Shown here: one piece after another, positions 33,298 through 41,060 of the stretch
Layout: every line of letters starts with the position of its first letter
Position numbering within the stretch: position 1 is the first letter of the stretch
Assembly (NCBI GenBank): GCA_027486585.1
Contig: JAIXOU010000122.1
Location: 62,001 to 126,000, forward strand
Length of the DNA stretch: 64,000 nucleotides
Direction of reading: 5' to 3'
From: Verrucomicrobiaceae bacterium
Lineage (GTDB): Bacteria > Verrucomicrobiota > Verrucomicrobiia > Verrucomicrobiales > Verrucomicrobiaceae
Program-made: the position numbers and the translations under genes
Notes under the pieces: model-generated
Told to the model about the DNA's origin: nothing
Databases searched by the model: none
The model's input: only the letters and a program-made list of their open reading frames with translations

Positions 33298-33937
33298 CTT
33301 TAGCAGGCACCAAGCCAGGCACGCTTCCGAAGCCGTAAATGGATACTTTACCATCAGCTTTGGGCATGGTCAGATTAAAAACACTGACCCCAGTACGCTT
33401 CTGTCCCTCATAAGTGCGCCCATCGCTTGCTCCAAAGATCACCGGCTTTTGGGTCGTCTTATGCAGGCCTAAATAAAGCATCACGTGGGTGATGGGAAGC
33501 TTTCTCGGCGTGGCTTCATAGGTGCCCGACCAGAAAATGAGATCGCCGGGTTTCAATGCGTTAAAGGCTGCATGTGTCAATGAATCAGCCTTATCGGTAC
33601 GGTTCAGCGTTCCCTTGTCCTGCAGCCATTGGCCCATTTCATCGGACTGACGTGGCGTTTGCGTAAAACCTTGATTGAGGAGCAAATGATAGATCGTCCC
33701 AGAGCAGTCCATGCCACCAAGCTTGGGATCACTGGAGCTAAAAACATAAGTGAGATTTAACTTCGTCAAGGCCAAGGCTTCCCGGATCAGCTTTTTGACG
33801 GGTTCAGATTGCTGCTCAAAGTCTGAAAGTTCTGTTGTCTCTAGACTGCTAACCGCCGCTGGCTTGCGCACTTCTTCGGTGCCCCCAGCATTCAGGATGA
33901 GAGTGGCAAAGAGTGAAAAGGTGAGGGGACGAATCAT
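33227..33937 (-). CDS. NlpC/P60 family secreted peptidase
   Basis: 236 residues. N-terminal signal (PLTFSLFATLILNAGG). The catalytic domain has Cys78 in LGGMDCSGTIYHLL and His151 in PITHVMLYLGL, the NlpC/P60 dyad, with YVFSSSDPKLGG ahead of the Cys. GDLIFWSG precedes the His as in cell-wall endopeptidases. It would cut the peptide stems of peptidoglycan. The C-terminal tail is Pro/Ser/Lys rich. Its coding end overlaps the rhodanese gene by 71 bp on the opposite strand. Confidence 0.82.
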   Translation of the reverse strand: MIRPLTFSLFATLILNAGGTEEVRKPAAVSSLETTELSDFEQQSEPVKKLIREALALTKLNLTYVFSSSDPKLGGMDCSGTIYHLLLNQGFTQTPRQSDEMGQWLQDKGTLNRTDKADSLTHAAFNALKPGDLIFWSGTYEATPRKLPITHVMLYLGLHKTTQKPVIFGASDGRTYEGQKRTGVSVFNLTMPKADGKVSIYGFGSVPGLVPAKATSESASLEPAKPQSPQIKPKAE

Positions 33938-34484
33938 GGGTAAACGGCGAGGTTAGAGATATTGGAACGTGAAACCTGACACTGAGATCTAGAAAAAAGA
34001 TCAGAAAGCACTGAATACCATTTTTGCCCGCCATTTTTTGTCTGCCAAAACGGTTTGAGTGAATCGGGGGAATTAGGTGCTGAACCGCTTATTAAGTCAT
34101 TCATTGCAAACTGAATCACCACCTTCTAGAGGCTTTCAGCATCTTCAAAATGAGGTGCCCATCCATGAGCTTCTAAGAAGCCTGCTTGATATTTACCATA
34201 ACAAGTCGGTTTAAATAAATTTTCAGAAAGGACAGATTGTGTTTTGTTCTTAGTATCTCCTGGTTTGTCGTGGTTCTGCGCTTCGCTAAGGTATAGGAAC
34301 TCAGGGGATTGACTTGAGGTTCTAAAGTTTTTTCTATAGACAATTTAAAGTGATTCATCAAACGTGGGGCAACTCTGATGCTGGCCATGAAATGCGTTTT
34401 TAATCATTTGTCATCACTCGATGGTATGCGCATCGCTGAAGAGCCATCTAAATTTAACACGTGTCAGCGGTCAGATGTTTTGGA
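33938..34484. other. AT-rich gene-free stretch before array 2
   Basis: No convincing gene on either strand. The DNA is more AT-rich than its neighbours, with many short interrupted frames. It opens the second accessory region. Confidence 0.5.
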
Positions 34485-34790
34485 TCAAATTCCGTTGCAA
34501 GTCGAATGGCAGTCTTTTTTAACTCGTCTGCGGAGTGCACCACAGGGGCAGCCGAGCACGTCAGCCTGTCTGCTGACCGGACTAGCCCGGTTGCCGAGTT
34601 TGTCAGCTTTAGGGCTGAGCGATTCAGCCAGCTTGCCGATCTTATCAGCCCGTTTGCTGGATGCGCCATCTGTTTTGCCGAGCATGTCAGATGGGCTGCC
34701 GAGTGCGCCAGTCGGTTTGAAGGATAAGTTGCCAGGCTCACAGTCTTTATCACCTGCTATTTCTGATACAGTTTGTTCATTTTCAACCAT
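34485..34790 (-). CDS. Possible small heptapeptide-repeat protein (array 2 frame)
   Basis: A 101-residue frame from the ATG at 34790. It starts with VENEQTVSEIAGDKDCEPGN, then a run of degenerate seven-residue repeats of the form LGKxAD (ALGSPSD, MLGKTDG, KIGKLAE, KLGNRAS). The first 24 residues recur, with conservative and synonymous changes, at 37973-38047, which suggests the leader is or was translated. There is no obvious ribosome-binding site and no recognised family. It could equally be a repeat element read by chance, because 21-bp units keep several frames open. Confidence 0.35.
   Translation of the reverse strand: MVENEQTVSEIAGDKDCEPGNLSFKPTGALGSPSDMLGKTDGASSKRADKIGKLAESLSPKADKLGNRASPVSRQADVLGCPCGALRRRVKKDCHSTCNGI
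34500..34760 (-). repeat. Degenerate tandem array with 21-bp period (about 12 units), array 2
   Basis: On the plus strand units such as CCGAGTTTGTCAGCTTTAGG, CCGATCTTATCAGCCCGTTT and CCGAGCATGTCAGATGGGCT follow each other every 21 bp. Read on the minus strand the unit is roughly CTCGGCAAACGGGCTGACAA, which lines up with the array 1 core (TGGGCGAAA...CTGACGGA) at about half of the positions. The two arrays therefore look like one family in opposite orientation. Confidence 0.75.
34723..34790 (-). repeat. Array-2 leader segment, copy 1 (direct repeat with 37979-38047)
   Basis: ATAAGTTGCCAGGCTCACAG and CAGTTTGTTCATTTTCAA occur here and at 37979-38047 with the same spacing; over about 65 bp most bases match. 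The two copies flank the Rhs cassette in direct orientation. Confidence 0.8.
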
Positions 34791-34986
34791 GATTATGATC
34801 TGTTATCATCTGGCTAAGTCGGCGCGTTAGATCATTTGAGGCTTCCTCAACTCCATCCATGAGGGAATGTTCCACTTACTTTTTTTAACCGCTAATGAAC
34901 GCTGATTGCCGCTGATGGTTAAAGCTGAGAAACTGTCCAATCCAATCTTGATGAGGAAGGCATGAAGACAGGAAATGAGCGTTTAG

Positions 34987-36516
34987 GATCTGGGCAACGT
35001 GCTTTGGCGCAGGGAGCAGCGCTTTGAATCCCCCACCGCCAGCACGCCGCCGGTGCGGATCGAGACCTTTGGGTATGATCGGCTCAATCGCCTCAAATAC
35101 TCCCAAGTCACGGGGCAGGCTCTGCAAAGCTTTACGTTCACGGCGAATGGCAACATTGCCAGCAAGAGCGGCATTGGCAGCTACGCTTACGGGGAGCGCA
35201 ATCATGGCCCCCATGCCGTGACCAGCGTCAGCCAAGGCACCCAGGTTCAGCGCAGCTACAGCTACGATGCCAAGGGCCGCATGACCCATGAGTACAATGG
35301 TGCTGACGTGGGCACGGAAGAGGAACCTGTTCAGGCTCTACGAGAGATCGCCTACACCAGCTTTGATCAGCCGCGGTTCATTCAGCATTGGGGAGCTGCC
35401 GCGCTCAGCAGTGATCAGGGTCAGCTGGACGATGGCACCACAGCTTGGGATCAAATCTGCACCATCAACTTTTACTTCGGCCCAGGCCTGCAACGCCTCA
35501 TCCAAAAGAAGGTCAAAGGCAAGTTAGCGACCACCACCCTGAGCCTAGGCGGTTACGAGATCCGCGAAGTCACCGGCCACACCGGCACTGTGATCGAGCG
35601 TGAAGAGCGCAGCAGTTTTGGCAACGGCGTGCGGGTGATGCGCTGGCTCGGCCCCAAAGAAACCACGAGTGCCCAGACCAGCTACGAGTTCGCCGCCAAA
35701 GACCACCTTGGCAGTGACACCGCCACCTTTGACGGCCAAGGCCAACTGCGCCAACAACGCGGCCACCTTAAACCCGGCGAAGTCCAAAAAACCGAGCGCC
35801 AAAGCTACGACGCCTGGGGTGCAAGAAGAGACGGCGATACCTGGGCACCTGCCTCAGGACAACTAGGAACGGTGGCACCCTCGCCACCCCAAGGCAATCA
35901 GGCACCCCCGCCTGAGCGGGCAGGCAGCAACCTCCCCCGAGGCTACACCGGCCATGAAATGCTCGACGACGTGGGCCTCGTCCACATGAACGGCCGCCTC
36001 TACGACAGCGCCCTGGGCAGGATGTGCGCCGCTGACCCTTACGTGCAGTCCACTGAAGCGATTCAGAATTACAATCGCTACAGCTACGTCATGAACAACC
36101 CCATGAACGCCACCGACCCGAGCGGTCTGAGCTGGCTGAGCAAATGGTGGAAAGTCATCGTCGCCGTGATCATTGCCATCATCATTGCCATCGTGGCGGC
36201 TTATTTGATGGGGGCCTTGCTAAATGCTCTAGGCGGAGCGCTGGGAATAGGCGGGGCAGCTGGCGGTGCCGGAGGAACTGCAGCAGCTGCTGCTGGTGCA
36301 ACCATAGGAACTTCTGGAAAAACTGCGACAGGCTTTGGTATCATAGCAGTCGGAGCTGGAGTTCAGGCAGGGATGACCGCCTATTCGATGACCAAGGGAG
36401 GGGCCAGCTTTGGCAGCATCTTAAAAGCTGTTGTCGTCAGTGCCGCCATATCGGGAGCCACCGCTGCGATCAGTGCCAATGCCTTGCATGGTCTTGGAGA
36501 AGCCGTGGGCAGTTAG
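34987..36516 (+). pseudogene. Truncated Rhs core (C-terminal part of a YD-repeat protein), ends at an in-frame amber codon
   Basis: Rhs homology begins at DLGNVLWRREQRFESP, directly after an upstream TAG, so most of the N-terminal YD-repeat shell is missing. The longest frame with a start codon begins at the GTG at 34999. What remains includes TFGYDRLNRLKYSQVTGQAL, KDHLGSDTATFDGQGQL, the core end GYTGHEMLDDVGLVHMNGRL then YDSALGRMCAADPYVQ, and NRYSYVMNNPMNATDPSGL. The last is the cleavage-site block that normally separates the shell from the variable toxin tip. After it come a hydrophobic stretch (VIVAVIIAIIIAIVAAYLMG) and Gly/Ala-rich sequence. TAG at 36514-36516 then stops the frame, which continues without shift. 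Confidence 0.75.
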
Positions 36517-37488
36517 GGGTCGGGCGTCACCAATACTGCGTTTGCGGAGGCGGCAACCAAAGGCGGATTTGCCGTTACCGGTAATATGGTCGCAGATCGA
36601 GTGATCGGTACGATCATCCACGGAGCCGCCCACGGAGTCGTCGGTGGAGCTGCGGCAGCCGCCCAAGGCGGCAGCTTCAAGAGCGGCTTCATCTCCGCCG
36701 TTGTCAGCTTCGGCGTCGATGTCATCGGCATCCAAACTCTGGGAGGCAAAGGTGGCATTTACGACATGAGCAACAAAAGCCCCATGGCCGTGGCTGGACG
36801 CACCGCCGTTGCAGCGATTTCCGGCGGCATGGCCAGCGTCGCTACAGGAGGGAAGTTCACGCAGGCGGCATTCACGGCTGGGTTTATGCATTTGTTTAAC
36901 ACTGAGGGGGTCGAAAACGTTTTGGCGATAGCTGATAGATTTTTTTCAACGAAATCGGACCCTTATGTCAGTATTGTGCTTTACGACGGGGCTGATCCTG
37001 GATGGTCGGATGAGTTTCTTGGAGAAGGAACCACTGGAAAAGGATTTGAACATTTCGCTAATTTAATAACGGGAGGATATAAAAATCAGATGATCGATAT
37101 ATCACAAACAGGCTGGCAGTCGAAATATGATGTATCCGTGGCGAGACTGGGAGGCTATTTGAGAAGGGTAATTATTGCGGATCATGGTTCATCTGGAGCT
37201 CAGGAATTTGGTAATGTAACACTCAGTCCTTCAGGCAGTGACTGGCATCACATAACACAGGGGCTGAATCCAGCACGTGTTGTTTTAATGCTTACTGGTT
37301 GTAATGTAGCCAACGGGCCAGTTGGAGCTGCTTACCTAACAGATTTATCACGCTATGGTTCAAGATTTTCAGTTTCTTCTACAAAAGATTATCCACAAAG
37401 TTTTCAAGTTACTGGTTACACAGGTTTTGTCATGCATGGTAGAAACAGAGGTGCTGTAGGCGGCTCCTTTGTCAGTAGAAAATATTGA
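36517..37488 (+). CDS. Rhs C-terminal tip with possible clan CD (caspase-like) peptidase fold
   Basis: This is the same frame as the Rhs core, continuing past the amber codon; the first ATG is at 36586 (300 residues). The Gly/Ala-rich pretoxin linker runs to about residue 105. The tip follows, AT-richer than the core, as is usual for exchanged Rhs tips. It has VIIADHGSSGAQEFGNVTLS (His200) and VLMLTGCNVANGPVGAAYL (Cys239), a His/Cys pair in the His-Gly and Gly-Cys-Asn contexts of DUF4347/CHAT/caspase-like peptidases. I infer a protease-like toxin. It is not known to be expressed, because the amber codon separates it from the core unless read through or started internally. Confidence 0.5.
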   Translation, partial: GSGVTNTAFAEAATKGGFAVTGNMVADRVIGTIIHGAAHGVVGGAAAAAQGGSFKSGFISAVVSFGVDVIGIQTLGGKGGIYDMSNKSPMAVAGRTAVAAISGGMASVATGGKFTQAAFTAGFMHLFNTEGVENVLAIADRFFSTKSDPYVSIVLYDGADPGWSDEFLGEGTTGKGFEHFANLITGGYKNQMIDISQTGWQSKYDVSVARLGGYLRRVIIADHGSSGAQEFGNVTLSPSGSDWHHITQGLNPARVVLMLTGCNVANGPVGAAYLTDLSRYGSRFSVSSTKDYPQSFQVTGYTGFVMHGRNRGAVGGSFVSRKY

Positions 37489-37491
37489 AAA

Positions 37492-37917
37492 ATGAAATTT
37501 ATAATTCACTTGATGTTTGCTTTGATTTTCATGCAGTATGTAAATGGCCAATCCTTCAAGGATGCTTTTGGGGAAAAGGTATTGAATTCAGATTCAATAA
37601 AAATTAAAGGGAGGTTCGGCCTATACACCAATTTTGTCGGCACCGGCACGAACTCGACTATTGATATTACAATAGATGAAAAAGAAAAGGTGAATGCAAT
37701 ATGTAGTTTATTGGCATCAACTGCTTGGAAGGAGTTACATGAGAAGCCTGATATTCAAGCGTCCAGCATTGCCATAGTGGTTAAGTTTATGAGAGGCCCA
37801 CAGCTTGTAGACGAATGTAGGCTTGCTTCAGGCACGCTATACTACAATAAGAAATGGTACGCTGATGAAAGTAGTCTGTATGAAAATGCTCTTTTGAAAA
37901 TATTGGTTCAAAAGTAA
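37492..37917 (+). CDS. Candidate immunity protein for the Rhs tip
   Basis: 141 residues, starting 3 nt after the Rhs tip stop codon, where Rhs immunity genes sit. It has an N-terminal signal-like segment (FIIHLMFALIFMQYVNG), a small mixed alpha/beta body (INITIDEKEK-like charged strand, STAWKELHEKPDIQASS, then IAIVVKFMRGPQLVDE) and is markedly AT-rich like the tip. A signal peptide would place it in the periplasm. No family is recognised, so the immunity role rests on position, size and base composition. Confidence 0.55.
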   Translation: MKFIIHLMFALIFMQYVNGQSFKDAFGEKVLNSDSIKIKGRFGLYTNFVGTGTNSTIDITIDEKEKVNAICSLLASTAWKELHEKPDIQASSIAIVVKFMRGPQLVDECRLASGTLYYNKKWYADESSLYENALLKILVQK

Positions 37918-37972
37918 AATGGACCCACAAGCCAACCGATGGGATTGGCTGTGCCAACCCGCTCAAATAAAA

Positions 37973-38047
37973 TCAGATAGATAAGTTGCCAGGCTCACAG
38001 TCTGTCTCGACTGCTATTTCAGATGCAGTTTGTTCATTTTCAATCAT
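37973..38047 (-). CDS. Second copy of the array-2 leader peptide (24 aa, solo)
   Basis: The ATG at 38047 starts IENEQTASEIAVETDCEPGN, ending LSI and a TGA. It parallels the first 24 residues of the frame at 34790 (VENEQTVSEIAGDKDCEPGN). Several differences are third-position or conservative. No 21-bp repeats follow here. The segment lies 67 bp before the start of the REP-associated transposase gene, on the opposite strand. Confidence 0.35.
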   Translation of the reverse strand: MIENEQTASEIAVETDCEPGNLSI

Positions 38048-38113
38048 TAAATAAAGGGTCTGTCCCTCTATAAGAAAGTTGCTTTTCCTGGCTTTGGCTG
38101 CTTTTATCCCGCC

Positions 38114-39193
38114 ATGCGCCAACGTCGTCTCAAGGCTCCTGCTAACTCTTTTTCCGATACTGCTTTCTACCACTGCATCTCCAGGGTGGTGAACAGAGAC
38201 TTTGTTCTCGGGGATGAGGAGCGGGAGGAGTTTGTGAGGCTGATGCGGGTTTATGAGCGGCTCTGCGGGGTGCGGGTGGTGACTTATTGTGTGATGTCCA
38301 ATCACTTCCATGTTCTAGTGGGTGTACCGAAGAAACCGGAGGTGATGCCCACAAATCAGGAACTCATCGCTACGGTGAAAGCTTCGTTGGGCGATTTGGC
38401 GGCGACGAACTTGGAATATGATCTGGAGCAGGCGGCAAAGATCAAGTCGGTGCAGTGGGAGGAAGAGATCCGCGAGCGTTATCTGCGACGCATGTGGGAC
38501 GTGTCTTCTTTCATGAAGACGCTCAAGCAACGCTTCACTCAGTGGTTTAATAAGCGGCATAAGCGGAGGGGGACGCTGTGGGAAGATCGCTTTCGTAGCG
38601 TACTGGTGCAGTCAGCAGGTGAACCTGTGGCAGCCATGGCGGCTTACATTGATCTCAATCCGATCCGCGCAAGCATGGTGGAAGATCCGCAGGAATACCG
38701 CTGGAGCGGCTACGGAGCTGCGATGGGAGGCGATGCTCTTGCTGTGGAGGGATTCCGAGAGATTGATCGGATTAAACATGCGGCAATCATTGAGACGGAC
38801 TCAGGGACGGGGAACGAAACAAAACCGCAGTGGTCAGCGACAGAAGTGCTGGAGCGTTATCGGCAACTGCTCTACGGACGAGGTGAGGAACGCGGTGTGG
38901 CCGAGGATGGATCAGCTTTGAAAAAAGGCTTCACGCGGCAAAAAACTCAAGAGGTGCTGGCAGAAGGTGGGCGGCTACCAAGGAGCGCCTATCTGCGCTG
39001 CCGAGTGAGGTATTTTACCGATGGCGCAGTTATTGGCAGTAAAGACTTCGTCAACGAAGTGTTCACGAATCTCAAAGAGCGCTTTGGTCAGAAGAGGAAG
39101 ACAGGCGCGCGACTGATGCGCGGCCTAGCAAGGGATGAGCGGCTTTATTCGATGCGTGATTTGAAGGTGGATTCAGTGAATCTAGGTTCTTAA
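38114..39193 (+). CDS. REP-associated tyrosine transposase (RAYT, IS200-like Y1 fold)
   Basis: 359 residues. RAYTs are domesticated HUH-type single-strand transposases that spread REP-like palindromes. The HUH motif is present as VMSNHFHVLVG (His64, His66). The probable catalytic Tyr178 lies in AAYIDLNPIRASM. The N-terminal NSFSDTAFYHCISRVVNRDF and GTLWEDRFRSVLV are family hallmarks. The C-terminal 120 residues form an extra domain usual in the longer verrucomicrobial RAYTs. Upstream DNA carries AGGGTCTGTCCCT-type sequence. It sits beside one copy of the array-2 leader segment, so it could be linked to the spread of that element. No flanking inverted repeats were resolved. Confidence 0.82.
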   Translation: MRQRRLKAPANSFSDTAFYHCISRVVNRDFVLGDEEREEFVRLMRVYERLCGVRVVTYCVMSNHFHVLVGVPKKPEVMPTNQELIATVKASLGDLAATNLEYDLEQAAKIKSVQWEEEIRERYLRRMWDVSSFMKTLKQRFTQWFNKRHKRRGTLWEDRFRSVLVQSAGEPVAAMAAYIDLNPIRASMVEDPQEYRWSGYGAAMGGDALAVEGFREIDRIKHAAIIETDSGTGNETKPQWSATEVLERYRQLLYGRGEERGVAEDGSALKKGFTRQKTQEVLAEGGRLPRSAYLRCRVRYFTDGAVIGSKDFVNEVFTNLKERFGQKRKTGARLMRGLARDERLYSMRDLKVDSVNLGS

Positions 39194-39302
39194 ACCGTGG
39201 GCCATTCATTTCGTTGAAATGCTCCTTTAGGGTAGATGAGATACCTTCATTTTTAAGAATCAGCAGGACTTGCATAAATTGCCCGCTCATGTTTCCGCCT
39301 TC

Positions 39303-39446
39303 ATGGCTGGAAGAGCACAAGGCTGCAATCAGAGGTTAATTGCACCTGCATATTCCAAAGGAAAAGACGCGCGGCAAAATCTGAAGAAGCAAGAGGAAAT
39401 GCTGAATGAAGATGGCTGGGAGCCAGCGTTTAATGAAGTCTTATGA
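39303..39446 (+). CDS. Possible small CDS or 3' remnant upstream of the isomerase gene
   Basis: 47 codons from an ATG, ending with a TGA that overlaps the next gene's ATG (ATGA). Sequence: RAQGCNQRLIAPAYSKGKDA, then EEMLNEDGWEPAFNEVL. The same frame is open about 20 codons further upstream without a start, so it may be the tail of a gene cut by the transposon insertion. No family is recognised. Confidence 0.3.
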   Translation: MAGRAQGCNQRLIAPAYSKGKDARQNLKKQEEMLNEDGWEPAFNEVL

Positions 39447-40339
39447 ATCGCCGTCACTTCATCCAAACCTTGTCTGCTCTCGCCGCTGCGCCGGCATTAG
39501 CTAGTGAGAAAGCCTGGAAGCTCAACTACATGTTGGCTTCCTCCATGTACGGGAATTTGCCACTGGCGGAAATTTTACCTGAAGTGAAGAAAACGGGTGC
39601 TGCAGGGATCGAACTCTGGCCGATGAAGCATGGCACTCAGCGTGAGGAGTTGGATCAAATAGGGGTTGAGAAATTTGCGGCCATGCTCAAGTCGCATGAC
39701 ATCAGTTTCGGTGGCTCCACGCGTTACGATCTCGGTCCCTTTAAGCTGACGGATGAAATCAAAGTGGTGAGGCAACTTGGCGGAAATTTTATCGTCACTG
39801 GCGGCGCTGGCGATTGGAAAGATATCTCTTCAGATCAACTCAAAAGCAACGTGAAGCAATTCGTCGAAAAGATGAAGCCTCATGCCGCACTAGCTGCGGA
39901 GAATGGCATCGTCATCGCCATTGAAAATCATATCAATAACCTTATCGATACCCCAGACTCTCTGCGCTGGCTGGCTGACGATATCCGCGCCATTCCAGGA
40001 ATCGGAATAGCACTTGCCCCTTATCATCTTCCGCAAGAAAGCGCCTTGCTGGTCGATTTGATCAAGCACATGGATGCCAAAATGACCTTGTTCTATGCTT
40101 GGGAGCACGGTCTGGGCTGCATGAAAGCGATGCCCAAAGAAGAAGAACTTCAACAAATGCCGGGGCGTGGTAAGCTGGATTGGAAGCCATTGCTTTCAGC
40201 TCTTAAAGAAATCAATTTTACAGGTCCGACGGAAATCTTCATGCATCCCACCCCACGCGGCATCCCCATTCTCCCAACAGCCGCAGAAACCACCGCAGAG
40301 ATCATTCGCGCTAAGAAACATCTCGATAGCCTCATTTAA
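39443..40339 (+). CDS. Tat-exported sugar phosphate isomerase/epimerase (TIM barrel)
   Basis: 298 residues. Twin-arginine signal NRRHFIQTLSALAAAPALAS. The barrel shows AAGIELWPMKHGTQREELDQ, NGIVIAIENHINNLIDTPDS with a metal-site Glu, GIGIALAPYHLP and GPTEIFMHPTPRGIP. It belongs to the AP-endonuclease-2-like superfamily, which includes inosose dehydratases and hydroxypyruvate isomerases. It leads a plus-strand run with DJ-1/PfpI, pentahaem cytochrome c and a beta-propeller, so a role in an exported oxidative pathway for a sugar or similar compound is inferred. It is paralogous to the barrel at 2333-3238 only at superfamily level. Confidence 0.8.
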   Translation: MNRRHFIQTLSALAAAPALASEKAWKLNYMLASSMYGNLPLAEILPEVKKTGAAGIELWPMKHGTQREELDQIGVEKFAAMLKSHDISFGGSTRYDLGPFKLTDEIKVVRQLGGNFIVTGGAGDWKDISSDQLKSNVKQFVEKMKPHAALAAENGIVIAIENHINNLIDTPDSLRWLADDIRAIPGIGIALAPYHLPQESALLVDLIKHMDAKMTLFYAWEHGLGCMKAMPKEEELQQMPGRGKLDWKPLLSALKEINFTGPTEIFMHPTPRGIPILPTAAETTAEIIRAKKHLDSLI

Positions 40340-40381
40340 AATCACTTTTCTTTCTCAACCTCCTAGAACTCACAACGAAAA

Positions 40382-40954
40382 ATGAACCCACCCGTCCTCC
40401 TTATCATTGGCGATGCCACCGAAACCGTCGATACGCTTTATCCTTTTTATCGACTCATTGAAGCCGGTTATCAGCCTATTATTGCGGCTCCTGAAAAACG
40501 GAAGTACCAGATGGTGCTTCATGAAGTGAAGCCTGGCTGGACCATCACCAAGGAGTGGGAAGGCTACAGCATCAATGCCGATATCACCTTTGCCGAGATC
40601 AAGCCTGAGGAATATGTGGGCATCTTTTTCAGCGGTGGTCGTGCTCCAGAATACATTCGTGAAGATGTCGATCTTATCCGGCTCACGAAGTGGTTTTGGG
40701 AGAATAAAAAACCCTGTGCCAGTGTGTGTCATGGCGTTGAGATTCCAGCTCGTGCAGATATCGTCAAGGGACTTCGTATGGCCACTGTGGCTAAGTGCAA
40801 GTTTGACCTGGAGATCTGCGGTGGCATCTATGTCAATGAGCCTTGTGTGATCGATCAGCACATGTATTCAGGTCGCACCTACCATGATAGTGGTCACTTC
40901 GTTGGCCCTTGGATCAAAGCGCTTGATGTCGAGCGTGCAAAGATGGGTCTTTAG
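40382..40954 (+). CDS. DJ-1/PfpI family protein
   Basis: 190 residues. The class I glutamine-amidotransferase-like fold is shown by VLLIIGDATETVDTLYPFYR at the start and the nucleophile elbow CASVCHGVEIPARA, with the reactive Cys followed by His, as in PfpI and DJ-1. FFSGGRAPEYIRED precedes it. Family members act as peptidases, glyoxalase III-like enzymes or chaperones. The exact activity here is unknown. No signal peptide. It lies 42 nt after the isomerase-like gene and 24 nt before the cytochrome gene. Confidence 0.82.
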   Translation: MNPPVLLIIGDATETVDTLYPFYRLIEAGYQPIIAAPEKRKYQMVLHEVKPGWTITKEWEGYSINADITFAEIKPEEYVGIFFSGGRAPEYIREDVDLIRLTKWFWENKKPCASVCHGVEIPARADIVKGLRMATVAKCKFDLEICGGIYVNEPCVIDQHMYSGRTYHDSGHFVGPWIKALDVERAKMGL

Positions 40955-41060
40955 GAAATGACGAATCTCTAAATTCGAATGACGAAAGAATCCCCAAGTC
41001 TGAAATCCGAATCTGTCGTTGTTCGTCATTCGAGCTTCGTCATTCGTCATTGCGCGCTGC
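40952..41060. repeat. Inverted AATGACGAA/TTCGTCATT repeat overlapping the cytochrome gene start
   Basis: GAATGACGAA-type units near 40957 and 40978 and TTCGTCATTC units near 41025, 41037 and 41044 make an inverted repeat cluster. The same kind of sequence is a common intergenic repeat in related genomes, from memory of similar sequences rather than a search. Here it contributes codons to the 5' end of the cytochrome frame. Confidence 0.55.

Noticed and set aside
34885-35289. Minus-strand frame of 134 codons over the start of the Rhs core
   Set aside because: Antisense to clear Rhs homology.
36100-37488. Rhs tip as a prophage holin or membrane protein because of its hydrophobic stretch
   Set aside because: The stretch follows the Rhs core end (DPSGL) directly and is a known type of linker in Rhs tips.
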